Origin: Halotia branconii CENA392
GTDB lineage: Bacteria; Cyanobacteriota; Cyanobacteriia; Cyanobacteriales; Nostocaceae
Length of the DNA stretch: 64,000 bases
Reading direction: 5' to 3'
NCBI RefSeq assembly: GCF_029953635.1
Contig: NZ_CP124543.1
Location: 310,001 to 374,000, forward strand
Position numbers and translations under genes: made by a program. The notes under the pieces were generated by a model. That model saw only the letters and a program-made list of their open reading frames with translations, did not search any database and was not told the DNA's origin. This document shows, in pieces, positions 35,258 through 44,167 of this stretch (position 1 is the first letter of the stretch; each line of letters opens with the position of its first letter).

Positions 35258-36259
35258 ATGCAAAAACAAATTCTGTCGGTAGGATTTTTCCTATTATCTT
35301 TGGTGTTGCCGCTGAAAGTATCGGCACAGAATTATGACGAGATTTATGTTTTTGGCGATAGCTTTTCTGATACAGGTAACGTATTCAACTTTACGTCCGG
35401 CGCTATTCCTCCTAGCCCTTACTTCAATGGACGTTTTTCTAATGGCCCGGTTTGGGTAGAATATTTAGCCTCAAAGTTGAAATTAACTTTCAATCCCAAT
35501 ACCAACTTCGCTTTTAGTGGTGCTACTACTGGATTCGATAATATCGGACTCTCTATTTTGCCAGGATTGCAGCAACAGATAAGTAGTTTTACGACAGCTA
35601 TTCACTCTGCTAATCCCAACGCCCTTTATGTGGTGTGGGCTGGTACTAATGATTACCTTGATTATTTTTTGGGTAACATTCCTAATCCCACTAAGTCAGT
35701 CGCAAATTTATCAGCAGCCGTAAATTCTCTTGCTGCTGTTGGAGCTGAAGATATTATGGTGGTTAATCTACCCGATTTGGGGAAGTTTCCGGTTACTGGG
35801 GGCGATAGTCGCAGTGACAACGAACTTAGTAGTTTGATTAGCGCCCATAATTCTAACTTGGCTGCGTCTGTTGACTTTTTGAGCCAGCAACTCAGTCCTG
35901 ATATCAACATTATTCCTGTTGATGTTAATTACTTATTTAATCAGGCGATCGCCAATCCCAACAAATTTGGTTTTACTAATGTCACCGACTCTTGTATCGG
36001 AGACTCGCCAATAGTACCTATCGAGATTTTCCCACAACCAGTTGTATGTATCCCAGACAAATTTTTGTTTTGGGACGAAGTTCACCCAACAACCGCCATG
36101 CATCAGCTAATCGGAGAATTAGCATTTTCAGCACTTTTAAAAGCATCTGTTCCTGAACCTTCTGTTGTATTGGCAGTGTTGATGTTTGCTTTAAGTGCAT
36201 TATCGCTAAAGAAACGCTTTCACCTAATGAATTGCAGTCAAAAAATTGTAACCCGATAA
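35258..36259 (+). CDS. SGNH/GDSL hydrolase with PEP-CTERM tail
   Basis: 333 residues. The signal peptide is FFLLSLVLPLKVSAQ. SGNH blocks: GDSFSDTGN (nucleophile Ser), the Gly-containing GRFSNGPVWVEYLA, WAGTNDYLD (block III), and WDEVHPTTAMH with the catalytic Asp and His. The C-terminus (VPEPSVVLAVLMFALSALSL then KKRFH) is a PEP-CTERM sorting tail, so the enzyme is exported and processed by an exosortase. The family hydrolyses esters, often of lipids or phenolic acids. It lies between the KAS III-like and methyltransferase genes; the gap to the methyltransferase is only 11 bases, so it is probably co-expressed, perhaps acting on the exported product. Confidence 0.9.
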   Translation: MQKQILSVGFFLLSLVLPLKVSAQNYDEIYVFGDSFSDTGNVFNFTSGAIPPSPYFNGRFSNGPVWVEYLASKLKLTFNPNTNFAFSGATTGFDNIGLSILPGLQQQISSFTTAIHSANPNALYVVWAGTNDYLDYFLGNIPNPTKSVANLSAAVNSLAAVGAEDIMVVNLPDLGKFPVTGGDSRSDNELSSLISAHNSNLAASVDFLSQQLSPDINIIPVDVNYLFNQAIANPNKFGFTNVTDSCIGDSPIVPIEIFPQPVVCIPDKFLFWDEVHPTTAMHQLIGELAFSALLKASVPEPSVVLAVLMFALSALSLKKRFHLMNCSQKIVTR

Positions 36260-36270
36260 GGAAAATTGAA

Positions 36271-37302
36271 ATGAACCAACATACTTCTGTAGCAATTCCC
36301 AAGCCAAAAACAGATGAGCGACTACTTTGGGATCTTATTTCTGGCAATATAGGATTTGGTACATTTCTTGTGGCTTATGATCTGAAGCTTTTTCCATTTT
36401 TAGCCGAAAAACCACGGACTCTTACAGAAGTTTGTGAAATGCTAAAAATTCATCAACGTCCGGCTAAAGCTCTCTTATCAATGAATGCATCTCTAGGACT
36501 TTTGCAAGTCAAAGATGACTGTTATTCACTTACCTTGTTTGCGGAAGATTATCTTCTCGAAAGCAGTTCAACTTATTTAGGCGATTTCTTAGATTTGACA
36601 GTTGCTACCGCCTCTATGTATTCCTTTGAGAACATCAAAAAAGCAGTACTTTCTAATTCCTCACAAATTTACTCTGGTGAAAAACTTTTTCAAACCCATG
36701 AAAAACAAGCTGATTTAGCGCGGACTTTTACTAATGCCATACATAGTCGTAATCTAGGAGCAGCCCAAGCTTGGCCAGAACTTATTGATTTATCAGCACA
36801 CAAACTTTTGTTAGATATTGGCGGAGGTTCGGGTGTTCATGCTATTCACGCCACATTGAAATGGTCAAACTTACAAGCTTTGATTATTGATCTTGCTCCT
36901 ATATGTGAAGTAGCGCAAGAGTTTGTGGAACGCTACAGCTTACAAAGTCGCATTAAAACTCAGGTAAGTGATATGTGGAGTCAGCCTTTTCCGAAAGCAG
37001 ATATTCACTTTTATTCTGATATTTATCATGATTGGCCACTAGAAAAAGGTCACTTTCTCGCTCAAAAAAGCTTTGACAGCTTAGAAAAAGGAGGTCGCAT
37101 TATCATTCATGAGATGCTTTACAATGACCAAAAAATTAATTCTGCTGTTGCTGCCTATGATATTGCCATGCTCTTGTGGACAGAGGGTCAGCAGTATTCA
37201 GCTGATGAGTTATCAACAATGCTGATGGATGTAGGTTTCATAAATGTTGAAGTTAAGCCGACTTTCGGATATTGGAGTATTGTGACTGGCTACAAATCAT
37301 AA
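36271..37302 (+). CDS. SAM-dependent O-methyltransferase (plant/actinomycete small-molecule type)
   Basis: 343 residues from ATG at 36271 (GGAA nine bases upstream). The N-terminal winged-helix dimerisation domain (1-110; LAEKPRTLTEVCEMLKIHQR) is followed by the Rossmann domain: LLDIGGGSGVHAIHA binds SAM, LIIDLAP holds the ribose-binding acid, and YSDIYHDWP carries the His-Asp of the catalytic base region. The C-terminal end is FGYWSIVTGYKS. Relatives methylate phenolic or hydroxyl groups of small aromatic metabolites. It closes the run of a ScyA-like enzyme, KAS III-like enzyme and GDSL hydrolase, which supports a small-molecule pathway ending in a methyl ether or ester. Confidence 0.9.
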   Translation: MNQHTSVAIPKPKTDERLLWDLISGNIGFGTFLVAYDLKLFPFLAEKPRTLTEVCEMLKIHQRPAKALLSMNASLGLLQVKDDCYSLTLFAEDYLLESSSTYLGDFLDLTVATASMYSFENIKKAVLSNSSQIYSGEKLFQTHEKQADLARTFTNAIHSRNLGAAQAWPELIDLSAHKLLLDIGGGSGVHAIHATLKWSNLQALIIDLAPICEVAQEFVERYSLQSRIKTQVSDMWSQPFPKADIHFYSDIYHDWPLEKGHFLAQKSFDSLEKGGRIIIHEMLYNDQKINSAVAAYDIAMLLWTEGQQYSADELSTMLMDVGFINVEVKPTFGYWSIVTGYKS

Positions 37303-37317
37303 TATTGCCAGAAGATA

Positions 37318-38028
37318 TTACAGTGTATTGGGATCAATTCCTTGTTGCTGTAATCTGGCTAAAAGTTCCTGAAGTTGTTGCTGAGTTTGTTCTAGTTGTT
37401 GTTGCTGTTGCGCGTTTACTTCTTCTGGAGTTTGGTATCTGTTACTATTTTCGTCATACCAAAACAGCCATTCTCGTATTCTTCTTTGATAAGTACCCTG
37501 TTCTCGTCCAATACCTAATCCAATTTCTGGCATCCAGATTTTATCCCCAGGTTGTAAAACGTATTTACCTTCAACTAAGCGATAAACTTCTAAACGCTGA
37601 CGCTTACGACGTAACCGCGTTGGAGCATAAATTACATAGTACAAAATGCCTAATTGGGCATAATCTACTTTTTTTTGTTCGTATTCGCCGTTGTAAGTTG
37701 GAGAGACAACTTCTAAAGCTAAAATTGGTGGAATGCCTTCTTCTTCCCACAAAACGTAACTAGAACGTCCATTTTCTCCAACAAAACGTTCTACACCTAA
37801 ACTCAAGAAACCATCAGGAACTATGGCAGGTTTACTAGGTGCATAATAAATTCCCATATTAATGCCAAAAAACCAATCTTCGCGGTTTTGCCAAATTGAG
37901 GCTAATATGGCTAACAACAAATTGGGAATTAATATTTGCAGTTCGTTATCCACAGGAGTATCATCTGAATCTGGCAATTCTGCTGATGAAGGTAGGCAGT
38001 CTAATGGATTGTAGTTGAACATAATCAT
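37318..38028 (-). CDS. Uma2-family (DUF820) PD-(D/E)XK-like protein
   Basis: 236 residues from ATG at 38028. The core has the family pattern: PDGFLSLGVERF, PILALEVVSPTYNGEYEQKK with the E-V-V catalytic strand, DYAQLGILYYVIYAP and LEVYRLVEGKY. The C-terminus is a Gln-rich coiled coil (EEVNAQQQQQLEQTQQQLQE). These proteins are abundant in cyanobacteria and resemble restriction-type nucleases; their role is unsettled. The stop is 16 bases from the end of the convergent methyltransferase gene. A broken relative lies at 43153-43779. Confidence 0.85.
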   Translation of the reverse strand: MIMFNYNPLDCLPSSAELPDSDDTPVDNELQILIPNLLLAILASIWQNREDWFFGINMGIYYAPSKPAIVPDGFLSLGVERFVGENGRSSYVLWEEEGIPPILALEVVSPTYNGEYEQKKVDYAQLGILYYVIYAPTRLRRKRQRLEVYRLVEGKYVLQPGDKIWMPEIGLGIGREQGTYQRRIREWLFWYDENSNRYQTPEEVNAQQQQQLEQTQQQLQELLARLQQQGIDPNTL

Positions 38029-38086
38029 GTTAACGGTTGACTGATGACAGTTAACTGTGGGGAATCCTAAATAGGTAAGATACAAA

Positions 38087-38683
38087 TTAATCTAACTCTC
38101 GTCGTCCTTCTAACGCTCTTGCTAGTGTTACCTCGTCTGCATACTCTAAATCCCCACCTACGGGTAGACCAAAAGCAATCCGCGTCACCTTGGTAAATGG
38201 CTTCAACAGCTGACCAACATATAAAGTTGTTGTCTCGCCTTCTACACTCGGACTAATTGCTAAAATTACTTCTTGGGGTTGTTGCTGGCTAACTCGTCGT
38301 ACTAAAGCTTGAATAGTCAACTGTTCTGGGCCAATACCATCCATCGGAGAAATTACTCCACCCAAGACATGATATTTGCCTTTGAACTCGCGAGTTTTTT
38401 CTAACGCAATCACATCACGAGAATCTACTACCACACAGATAGTCTGATTTTCACGGTTGGGATTGCGGCAGATTTCACAAATCGGGTCAGCGGATAAATG
38501 GAAGCAAACAGAACACAAACCTACTTGTTTTTTTGCTTGTATGAGGGCTTGTGCCAAAGCCTCTACTTCTGACTCTGGTCGTTTTAAGATATGTAAAGCT
38601 AACCGTTGGGCTGACTTGGGGCCAACTCCTGGTAGGCGTTGCAACTGCTCAATTAACCGTGCTAAAGGACGTGCGTAAACCGT
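38087..38683 (-). CDS. recR: Recombination protein RecR with apparent ACG start
   Basis: 198 residues if read from ACG at 38683. Full RecR architecture: helix-hairpin-helix [20 protein letters not shown], zinc-finger Cys in [16 protein letters not shown], then the Toprim domain ([43 protein letters not shown]). It acts with RecF and RecO in gap repair. The expected start (Met-Val-Tyr-x-Arg-Pro-Leu-Ala-Arg) is present as ACG-GTT-TAC-GCA-CGT, so ATG has become ACG; GGAG sits eight bases before it and an in-frame TAA lies seven codons upstream. The next possible start is TTG at 38644, which would remove 13 residues of the first helix. Confidence 0.9.
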   Translation of the reverse strand, partial: TVYARPLARLIEQLQRLPGVGPKSAQRLALHILKRPESEVEALAQALIQAKKQVGLCSVCFHLSADPICEICRNPNRENQTICVVVDSRDVIALEKTREFKGKYHVLGGVISPMDGIGPEQLTIQALVRRVSQQQPQEVILAISPSVEGETTTLYVGQLLKPFTKVTRIAFGLPVGGDLEYADEVTLARALEGRRELD

Positions 38684-38960
38684 TGTCTTGTCTCCAAAAG
38701 GTTATGGATATCATTCACTATGATGACATCTTTTTGGCTAATCCTCATCTGAAATACGAATTTCGTGTGAGTATGCCTCTCGATATAGTCATACCTGGAT
38801 ATGCTTAACCACCATCTCAGTAATTAGATGCTTGTTCGAGATTTATCTGAATGTTTTAATGTTATTAAAGAATTTTTAATTCAATACGAGTGCGTAAGTC
38901 CTATAGATAACTCAGTAACTTTTGTAAGTTAATAATTTTTAGCTAATTGGCAACTGTAAA

Positions 38961-39245
38961 ATGATGGAAAACACAGAAAATACATTATTTGATAAAATCT
39001 TTCGTGATAGCGATGGCAAAATTGTTATAGCACAGATGCCCAACCCACCGCTTATTCTTTGGATAGTAGCTAGTTTACTAACTTTAGTTTTTACAAGCGG
39101 CAAAATCAATGTAGTGTTAGATGTACTGGCAAATGGCTCTTTATTTACTTGGGCTTGGCTGGAGTTATTTCAAGGTGTTAACTATTTTCGCAGAGCGCTA
39201 GGCCTTGCCGTATTTATTGGTATTTTTATATTCAAAATTCAGTAG
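38961..39245 (+). CDS. Small two-span membrane protein
   Basis: 94 residues. A soluble start (MMENTENTLFDKIFRDSDGK), then hydrophobic segments LILWIVASLLTLVFTSG (about 31-47), a middle amphipathic part (NGSLFTWAWLELFQGVNYF) and LGLAVFIGIFIFKIQ at the end. A YIQ/PPLILWI-type start followed by two spans is common in cyanobacterial hypothetical proteins. I do not recognise the family. It stands alone between recR and a secreted protein gene. The coding call rests on composition and membrane pattern. Confidence 0.6.
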   Translation: MMENTENTLFDKIFRDSDGKIVIAQMPNPPLILWIVASLLTLVFTSGKINVVLDVLANGSLFTWAWLELFQGVNYFRRALGLAVFIGIFIFKIQ

Positions 39246-39332
39246 TATGAAAGCTCTGTGTGATTATTGAAATTAAAGGCGATCGCTTGATGAGATAATG
39301 TACAAGCGATCGCTAATGGCAAAATCTGTTAG

Positions 39333-40478
39333 TTAAGTTTGGGTATTACTGTTAATTTGATTCCAGGCATTGATTACTTTGAGTAAATTTTGCGGGAGGT
39401 CATTGCGCGAAATATCGTTGTACTGAACCGTACCCTGACGACTGGTAAGGGTATAGGTGATATAATCGGCTGCACCATTAGGTGCTGGGTAATTCAAATT
39501 TTTGTAGTTACTAAATCTATAACGTTGTAACAATCTCTGAAATTGTTCTACTTGTTGCACAGAAATACGGCGTACACTACGCTCAGAATCATTAGCATCA
39601 CCAATTCGCACGCGAATTAAACCCCCATCTTTAAGTAAAACAGTTTCGTAGGTTCTGCCAGCAAACCCACCACTAGAGATTTGCCGAAATACCACATTTT
39701 GATCTAAAGGTGGTGGTAATTCACTTGTAGGAATTGGTACAGGTTTAACTTTATCATCATCAGTATTTTCACTAGCCTTTTCATTTAACCTAATCACAGA
39801 ACCTGTTTGATTAGTGTGATAAACCAATGTTTGATTAACTGCACTAACAACTACCCGCCAGCCAGGTGTCAAAGCAGCGAGGCATAATTCATCTATACCT
39901 CCCAACTCTAAGCAGCCGTCTCGCCATGTCTTCTGTTGAGCCTGAGTGATGTTGAGCCGAGAAACTGGTTGTTGCAAACGTCCAGATGCAGCTTGCAAAA
40001 CGGCATTTTTTACAGATGTCGGTAAGTTAACTGAGGGAGTCTGTGCTGTAGCCAAGCGCAAGAAACGTCCATTGCTATTGGTGTGATAAACCCAGTTTTG
40101 TTGACCATTCGACACTACAACCCGCCAACCAGGAACTAGTGCTTGGGTGCAAAGTTCATCAGGCTGAGGTAATTCTAAGCAACCATTACGCCAAGTCTGT
40201 TGACTATAGTCAACTATTTTGAGTTCTTTGGTTGAAATTCTTTCTCTACGAGCTAAGTCTCGCAGTACCGCATTAACTACCTGATTTGGTAGGCGATTGG
40301 TTTTAATTTTTCCTTTAAGAACTTCACTTGTTGTCTGTGTTGGCTGATTTGCAGTAGCCGCCATAGCATTTTTAATCAGGGTTCCACCACTACTAACAGA
40401 TAAAATGCCAGTCAAAATCAAAGCGGTGAAAATTCGGGCTTGGTTTGTGGTACAATAATTTTTCAACATAGTCTTCAT
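39333..40478 (-). CDS. Secreted protein with two repeated cyanobacterial modules
   Basis: 381 residues from ATG at 40478. A signal-type segment (IFTALILTGILSVSSGG) precedes two tandem modules of about 80 residues. Each contains a helix (PNQVVNAVLRDLARRE, PTSVKNAVLQAASGR), the motif QQTWRNGCLELPQPDELC or QKTWRDGCLELGGIDELC, then PGWRVVVSNGQQNWVYHTN or its relative. The two paired Cys in each module suggest a disulphide. The last 110 residues form a separate domain (RTYETVLLKDGGLIRVRIGD). I know this layout from cyanobacterial genomes as uncharacterised periplasmic proteins; function unknown. Confidence 0.8.
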   Translation of the reverse strand: MKTMLKNYCTTNQARIFTALILTGILSVSSGGTLIKNAMAATANQPTQTTSEVLKGKIKTNRLPNQVVNAVLRDLARRERISTKELKIVDYSQQTWRNGCLELPQPDELCTQALVPGWRVVVSNGQQNWVYHTNSNGRFLRLATAQTPSVNLPTSVKNAVLQAASGRLQQPVSRLNITQAQQKTWRDGCLELGGIDELCLAALTPGWRVVVSAVNQTLVYHTNQTGSVIRLNEKASENTDDDKVKPVPIPTSELPPPLDQNVVFRQISSGGFAGRTYETVLLKDGGLIRVRIGDANDSERSVRRISVQQVEQFQRLLQRYRFSNYKNLNYPAPNGAADYITYTLTSRQGTVQYNDISRNDLPQNLLKVINAWNQINSNTQT

Positions 40479-40759
40479 AGTTAAGAAGCTAATATTAGTA
40501 ACTAACTCAGTGTTTAAAAAACTAAACACTAACATCTAGCAATTAAGCACAAGATACTACATTATCCCAAGACTAAATTAGTTGGGATTAACTATAAAAT
40601 ACGCGTCATTTTGTGCAGATGTGATGATAGACGCTGGTGTACTGATTTTTTGTTCCTTGAGATTTTACGATCGCTTTATATACTCTTTTTGTGTATAAAG
40701 CGATCGCCCTTCAATTGATATACTCCAATCAATATCTTTATAATGGGTATAAAGCGAGA

Positions 40760-41257
40760 TTAGGCGCTGAGTGCTGGACTCTCAATTGAATGTTGATAAG
40801 CAACGTCAAATCTAATAGTGCTGGCTGCCCAATTCTTAAAATCAGGTGCTAACCAAACTAACTTGCTGAGAATTTCGTCATTTACCCATAGCACCAAGGT
40901 AAAGTGACAGTTTTTGCGAAATTCATTTCGCATTAGATTGGTACTAAGAAGAAGTTGATTAATCGCTGTTACAGATTCTAAACCCTGTACTATCAAAGCC
41001 TCTGGCTGAGAATCACCTATCGTATTTATGATCGTTGTATAAAGAGTTTCAGCAGTAGGACAGATTATGATTTCTTGAATATCTGCTGATGAAGATTTCT
41101 TTAACGAACTCAGTACTTGTTGCTGTGTTTTAACAGAGTTACAACAAGCTAATATCAGCGAAAACTCTCCATCAGCAAGCATTATTGCCCTTGATAGTCT
41201 CTTCATGGCTGCTGTACTGTTTGCTAGGTGGTCTTGCTGATTACTTAAGTTCATCAT
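40760..41257 (-). CDS. Isolated N-terminal ATPase-like domain of cyanobacterial TPR proteins
   Basis: 165 residues. FSLILACCNSVKTQQQVLSSL near the start and FTLVLWVNDEILSKLVWLAPDFKNW near the end match the P-loop-less N-terminal region that in many cyanobacterial proteins precedes tetratricopeptide repeats. Here the chain stops about 15 residues after the LAPDF motif, so no repeats follow. It may be a functional single-domain protein or a truncated gene. The first ATG pair is MMNLSNQ; either Met could start. No operon partner is apparent. Confidence 0.6.
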   Translation of the reverse strand: MMNLSNQQDHLANSTAAMKRLSRAIMLADGEFSLILACCNSVKTQQQVLSSLKKSSSADIQEIIICPTAETLYTTIINTIGDSQPEALIVQGLESVTAINQLLLSTNLMRNEFRKNCHFTLVLWVNDEILSKLVWLAPDFKNWAASTIRFDVAYQHSIESPALSA

Positions 41258-41626
41258 ACCAGTATTGCAAGTTTCAAAATTTACAAGTAACTGCGTATAT
41301 ATACTATTTAATCGTTGCCTTTTTTATCAATAAGTCAAGATATTTATCTTGTCAAAACACTTTTTTCTAAAACCTATTATCATCCTAAACGTTCATGCTT
41401 AAGTAAGCAAGTAGTGTATCGTTTCACATCAATAAATTAATAAATGCTGTGGTGTTTATAAAAATTTAATCTAAATTAAGATAAGTAACGAGTAAATTTA
41501 AGCTTTAAAAGCTGATCAAGCATAATCTGATTGTAAAAAGGATTTTATTGATAGGTAAAAACGCAACTTCTGTCAAAATATACCTGTCATAATTCATGTT
41601 TTCTTGTTTTTTGTTTGTAACAATTT
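41258..41626. other. AT-rich intergenic region, no feature seen
   Basis: About 370 bases between divergent genes. It is strongly AT-rich, with CATTTTTCTAAAACC-like and TTTGTTTGTAACA stretches. No gene, hairpin or repeat was recognised. Confidence 0.4.
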
Positions 41627-42877
41627 ATGAAAAGATTTATGAAGTGGTGTGTGAAGTTTTCAAAATTGAAAAGTCGTTCTAGTATTAAGCAAGGCTTGTT
41701 TGCAGTAGTTGTCAGCTTGAGCATGTTAGCCACAGTAATGTTAGCTTTGCCCTTGAATGCTCAAACTACTTATTCGCGATCGCTTGCAACAGAGTTAAGA
41801 GGGGTATGGTTAACAAATATTGATAGTAACGTATTGTTTGAGCGCGATCGCCTGAAAAAGTCTTTACAACGCCTAGATGAATTAAACTTTAATACGGTAT
41901 ATCCTGCGGTGTGGAATTGGGGATATACACTCTATCCTAGTAAAGTAGCAGCTAAAGTGATTGGGCGATCGCTTGATCCCACACCGGGACTGCAAGGGCG
42001 AGATATGCTCAAAGAAATTGTGAGCGAGGGACATAAAAAAGGGTTAACCGTGATTCCCTGGTTTGAATTTGGTTTTATGGCTCCTGCTGATTCTCTTTTA
42101 GCTAAAAATCGTCCCCAATGGCTCACCAGTCGTAGCGACGGCACAAAAATTGTCAAAGAAGGTACACATAACCGTGTTTGGTTGAGTCCTTTTCGCCCCG
42201 ATGTACAAAATTTTATCCAAGATTTAATCGTTGAAATTGTTAGAAACTACGACATAGATGGCATTCAATTTGACGATCATTTTGGCTTGCCTTCCGAATT
42301 AGGCTACGATGCTTACACAGTGGCATTATACAAAAAAGAACATGGTGGCAAAGCTCCCTCCAAAAACCCGAAAGATCCAGAATGGGTACGCTGGAGAGCT
42401 AACAAAATTACCGATTTCATGAAGCGGGTATTTACAGCCATCAAAGCCAACAAAAAAGATTGTCTTGTTTCTGTTGCACCTAATCCTCAGCGTTTCTCCT
42501 ACGAGTTTTTCTTAGCAGACTGGCAAAGATGGGAACGTATGGGATTAATCGAAGAATTGGTATTGCAGATATACCGTAATGACTTAAATGTATTTGTGAG
42601 TGAATTAGAGTATCCAGAAGTTCAAGCAGCACAAAGTCATATTCCCGTCAGTATTGGCATTTTGGCTGGCTTAAAAAATAGACCAATTCCGATGGAACAA
42701 ATTCAGACACAAGTGCAAAAAGTCCGCGATCGCAATTTTGCCGGAGTCTCTTTCTTTTTTTATGAGACCCTATGGAATCTTAGCTCAGAAACAGCCTCAA
42801 AGCGTCAGTCTGGTTTTCAGCAAATTTTCTCAAAACCAGCGGTTTATCCGAACTTGCTCACAGGTTGGAAACCTTGA
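41627..42877 (+). CDS. Glycosyl hydrolase-like protein of the GHL10/DUF187 (YddW) family
   Basis: 416 residues. A signal peptide (LFAVVVSLSMLATVMLALPLNAQ) is followed by ELRGVWLTNIDSNVLF, the standard opening of this family. Further blocks: LDELNFNTVYPAVWNWGYTL, IPWFEFGF, NRVWLSPFRPDVQNFI, YDIDGIQFDDHFGLP (the acidic pair on a barrel strand end) and VSVAPNPQRFSY. The TIM-barrel enzymes of this group are thought to cut peptidoglycan or exported glycans. The gene stands alone on the plus strand with its own AT-rich upstream region. I am sure of the family, not of the substrate. Confidence 0.9.
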   Translation: MKRFMKWCVKFSKLKSRSSIKQGLFAVVVSLSMLATVMLALPLNAQTTYSRSLATELRGVWLTNIDSNVLFERDRLKKSLQRLDELNFNTVYPAVWNWGYTLYPSKVAAKVIGRSLDPTPGLQGRDMLKEIVSEGHKKGLTVIPWFEFGFMAPADSLLAKNRPQWLTSRSDGTKIVKEGTHNRVWLSPFRPDVQNFIQDLIVEIVRNYDIDGIQFDDHFGLPSELGYDAYTVALYKKEHGGKAPSKNPKDPEWVRWRANKITDFMKRVFTAIKANKKDCLVSVAPNPQRFSYEFFLADWQRWERMGLIEELVLQIYRNDLNVFVSELEYPEVQAAQSHIPVSIGILAGLKNRPIPMEQIQTQVQKVRDRNFAGVSFFFYETLWNLSSETASKRQSGFQQIFSKPAVYPNLLTGWKP

Positions 42878-42897
42878 AGTGGAACACCATGCACCTA

Positions 42898-43055
42898 ATA
42901 CCGTTTTACTTTAAAGTTGATACATTTGGGCAAGCAGGGGGAGCAGGGGGAGCAGCACTTCGGCTACGCGGCAGTTGAGCGTAGTCGAAACTCAGTGACC
43001 GGAGGTAGGGGGAGTAAGAAAAGTAATTTGTATCAGTAATTTCGTGAAATGGTAT
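42898..43055. mobile_element. MITE-like element, TIR ATACCRTTTYAC (copy 1)
   Basis: 158 bases. The left end ATACCGTTTTACTTTAAAG and the inverted right end ATACCATTTCACGAAATTA are imperfect terminal repeats, both followed by GATACA. The interior has GGGGGAGCAGGGGGAGCAG and a hairpin of CGGCTACGCGGCAGTTGAGC type. A full copy in the opposite sense is at 52013-52161 and a 3' part at 58067-58131. Confidence 0.8.
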
Positions 43056-43152
43056 GAAGATATCCTTGCTGAGTTGGCAAATCAGCAAGGAATAGAGAAA
43101 TTAGAGGCATTGTTAAAATAATCAACACGAGCAACTTATAGGAGAAAAAGCA

Positions 43153-43779
43153 ATGACAGTTGCAGCTACTAAAAAGATGAGCTTTGAAGAATTTCTCAAT
43201 TATGACGATGGGACAGATGCTTTATATGAGTTAGAAAATGGAGAACTGATTTCCATGCCTTCAGAAAGCGATATTAATTAAAGGATAGCGATGTTTTTAA
43301 TTGCTTATTTCTTGCAATTAGAAATTCCATCTTATCGATTGCGAATGAAGGCAGAGGTAGCTGTGCATAGCCGACAGGTGGGGGTGCGTGTGCCTGATTT
43401 GGTAGTGTATTCTGAGGAATTAGCAAAGTTAATGGAAAAAGCTACACGATCGCTAATTTTAATGGATATGCCGCCGCCTTTGTTGGTGGTTGAGGTGGTG
43501 AGTCAGTGCGTTGCGCGGGTTCCCCGCGTTGAAGCAACTGACAAACCCGTAAGGGTGAGTCCGAATCAGGAAAATCGGGATTATCGTTACAAGCGTTCTG
43601 AGTATGCAGCGCGGGGGGTTGCTGAATATTGGATTGTTGATCCAATTGCCCAAAAAGTGACGGTGTTGGAGTAGGTGGAGGGTTTTTATGAGCAAAAAGT
43701 GTATGTAGGAGATCAGGCGATCGCTTCCCCCGTATTTGCTAACCTTAAATTGACTGCTACTGAAGTTTTGCAAGGATGA
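43153..43779 (+). pseudogene. Uma2-family gene broken by two stops and a repeat insertion
   Basis: Reading from ATG at 43153 the frame gives [20 protein letters not shown], then an in-frame TAA at 43279 where homologues have Gln, Asn or His-Arg-Ile. It continues as RIAMFLIAYFLQLEIPSYRL, PDLVVYSEEL, LLVVEVVS and YRYKRSEYAARGVAEYWIVD. A TAG at about 43672 replaces an expected Trp before VEGFYEQKVY, and the frame closes at TGA 43777-43779. Between VVEVVS and ENRDYRYKR about 20 extra residues come from an in-frame palindromic repeat (GCGGGTTCCCCGCGTTGAAG) at roughly 43503-43562. Codon-level decay is mild, so inactivation looks recent; read-through is unlikely with two stops. Confidence 0.85.
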
Positions 43780-44167
43780 ACTTCTACAACTGTGTAAGCT
43801 AAGAATGAGCTAAAGCTTCGGATTTGCGATCGCGTTTTGGCTGAAGCTATCTACTATATATGAAGCGTAATTATACAGAATTTTTACAAGATATTTGATG
43901 GTTGCTGGCTTCGACTTCGCTCAGCCAGCAGTAGTCATCAGGACTACGCAGGGATTACGATTTTATGTCATTACGTTCGCTCTTAGAGTTCCCGCAGGGT
44001 GTGCAGCGTAGACGCGTTAGCGGCTTCTCGAAGAGTAGTAATCGCAAAAGCTTAGGTTATCGTTAAGAGTGCGTAAAAGTCCTATTCACTATAGTTAGAG
44101 TTTGTTCCCTTCTACTTCGCTCAGGGAATACTTCTTAGTAAGTGTCTAGCGATTGCACAAATCAACT
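43780..44167. repeat. Repeat-rich gap
   Basis: No gene seen. It contains GCTGGCTTCGACTTCGCTCA and GCCAGC as a hairpin near 43907 (same sequence again near 44462), TTCCCGCAGGGTGTGCAGCG, TAGACGCGTTAGCGGCTTC and a degenerate TGCGTAAAAGTCCTA end motif near 44070. Confidence 0.6.

Noticed and set aside
34873-35269. Minus-strand frames across the KAS III-like 3' end and following gap
   Set aside because: They are antisense to a conserved enzyme and run through a palindromic dispersed repeat.
31963-37302. Scytonemin biosynthesis cluster
   Set aside because: Only a ScyA-like enzyme is present; no ScyB-type dehydrogenase, ScyC-type cyclase or aromatic amino acid genes of that cluster were found.
38704-38808. 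34-codon frame starting MDIIHYDDIF after recR
   Set aside because: Protein-like composition but too short, no recognised family, overlaps the recR leader region; could be a remnant but I cannot support it.
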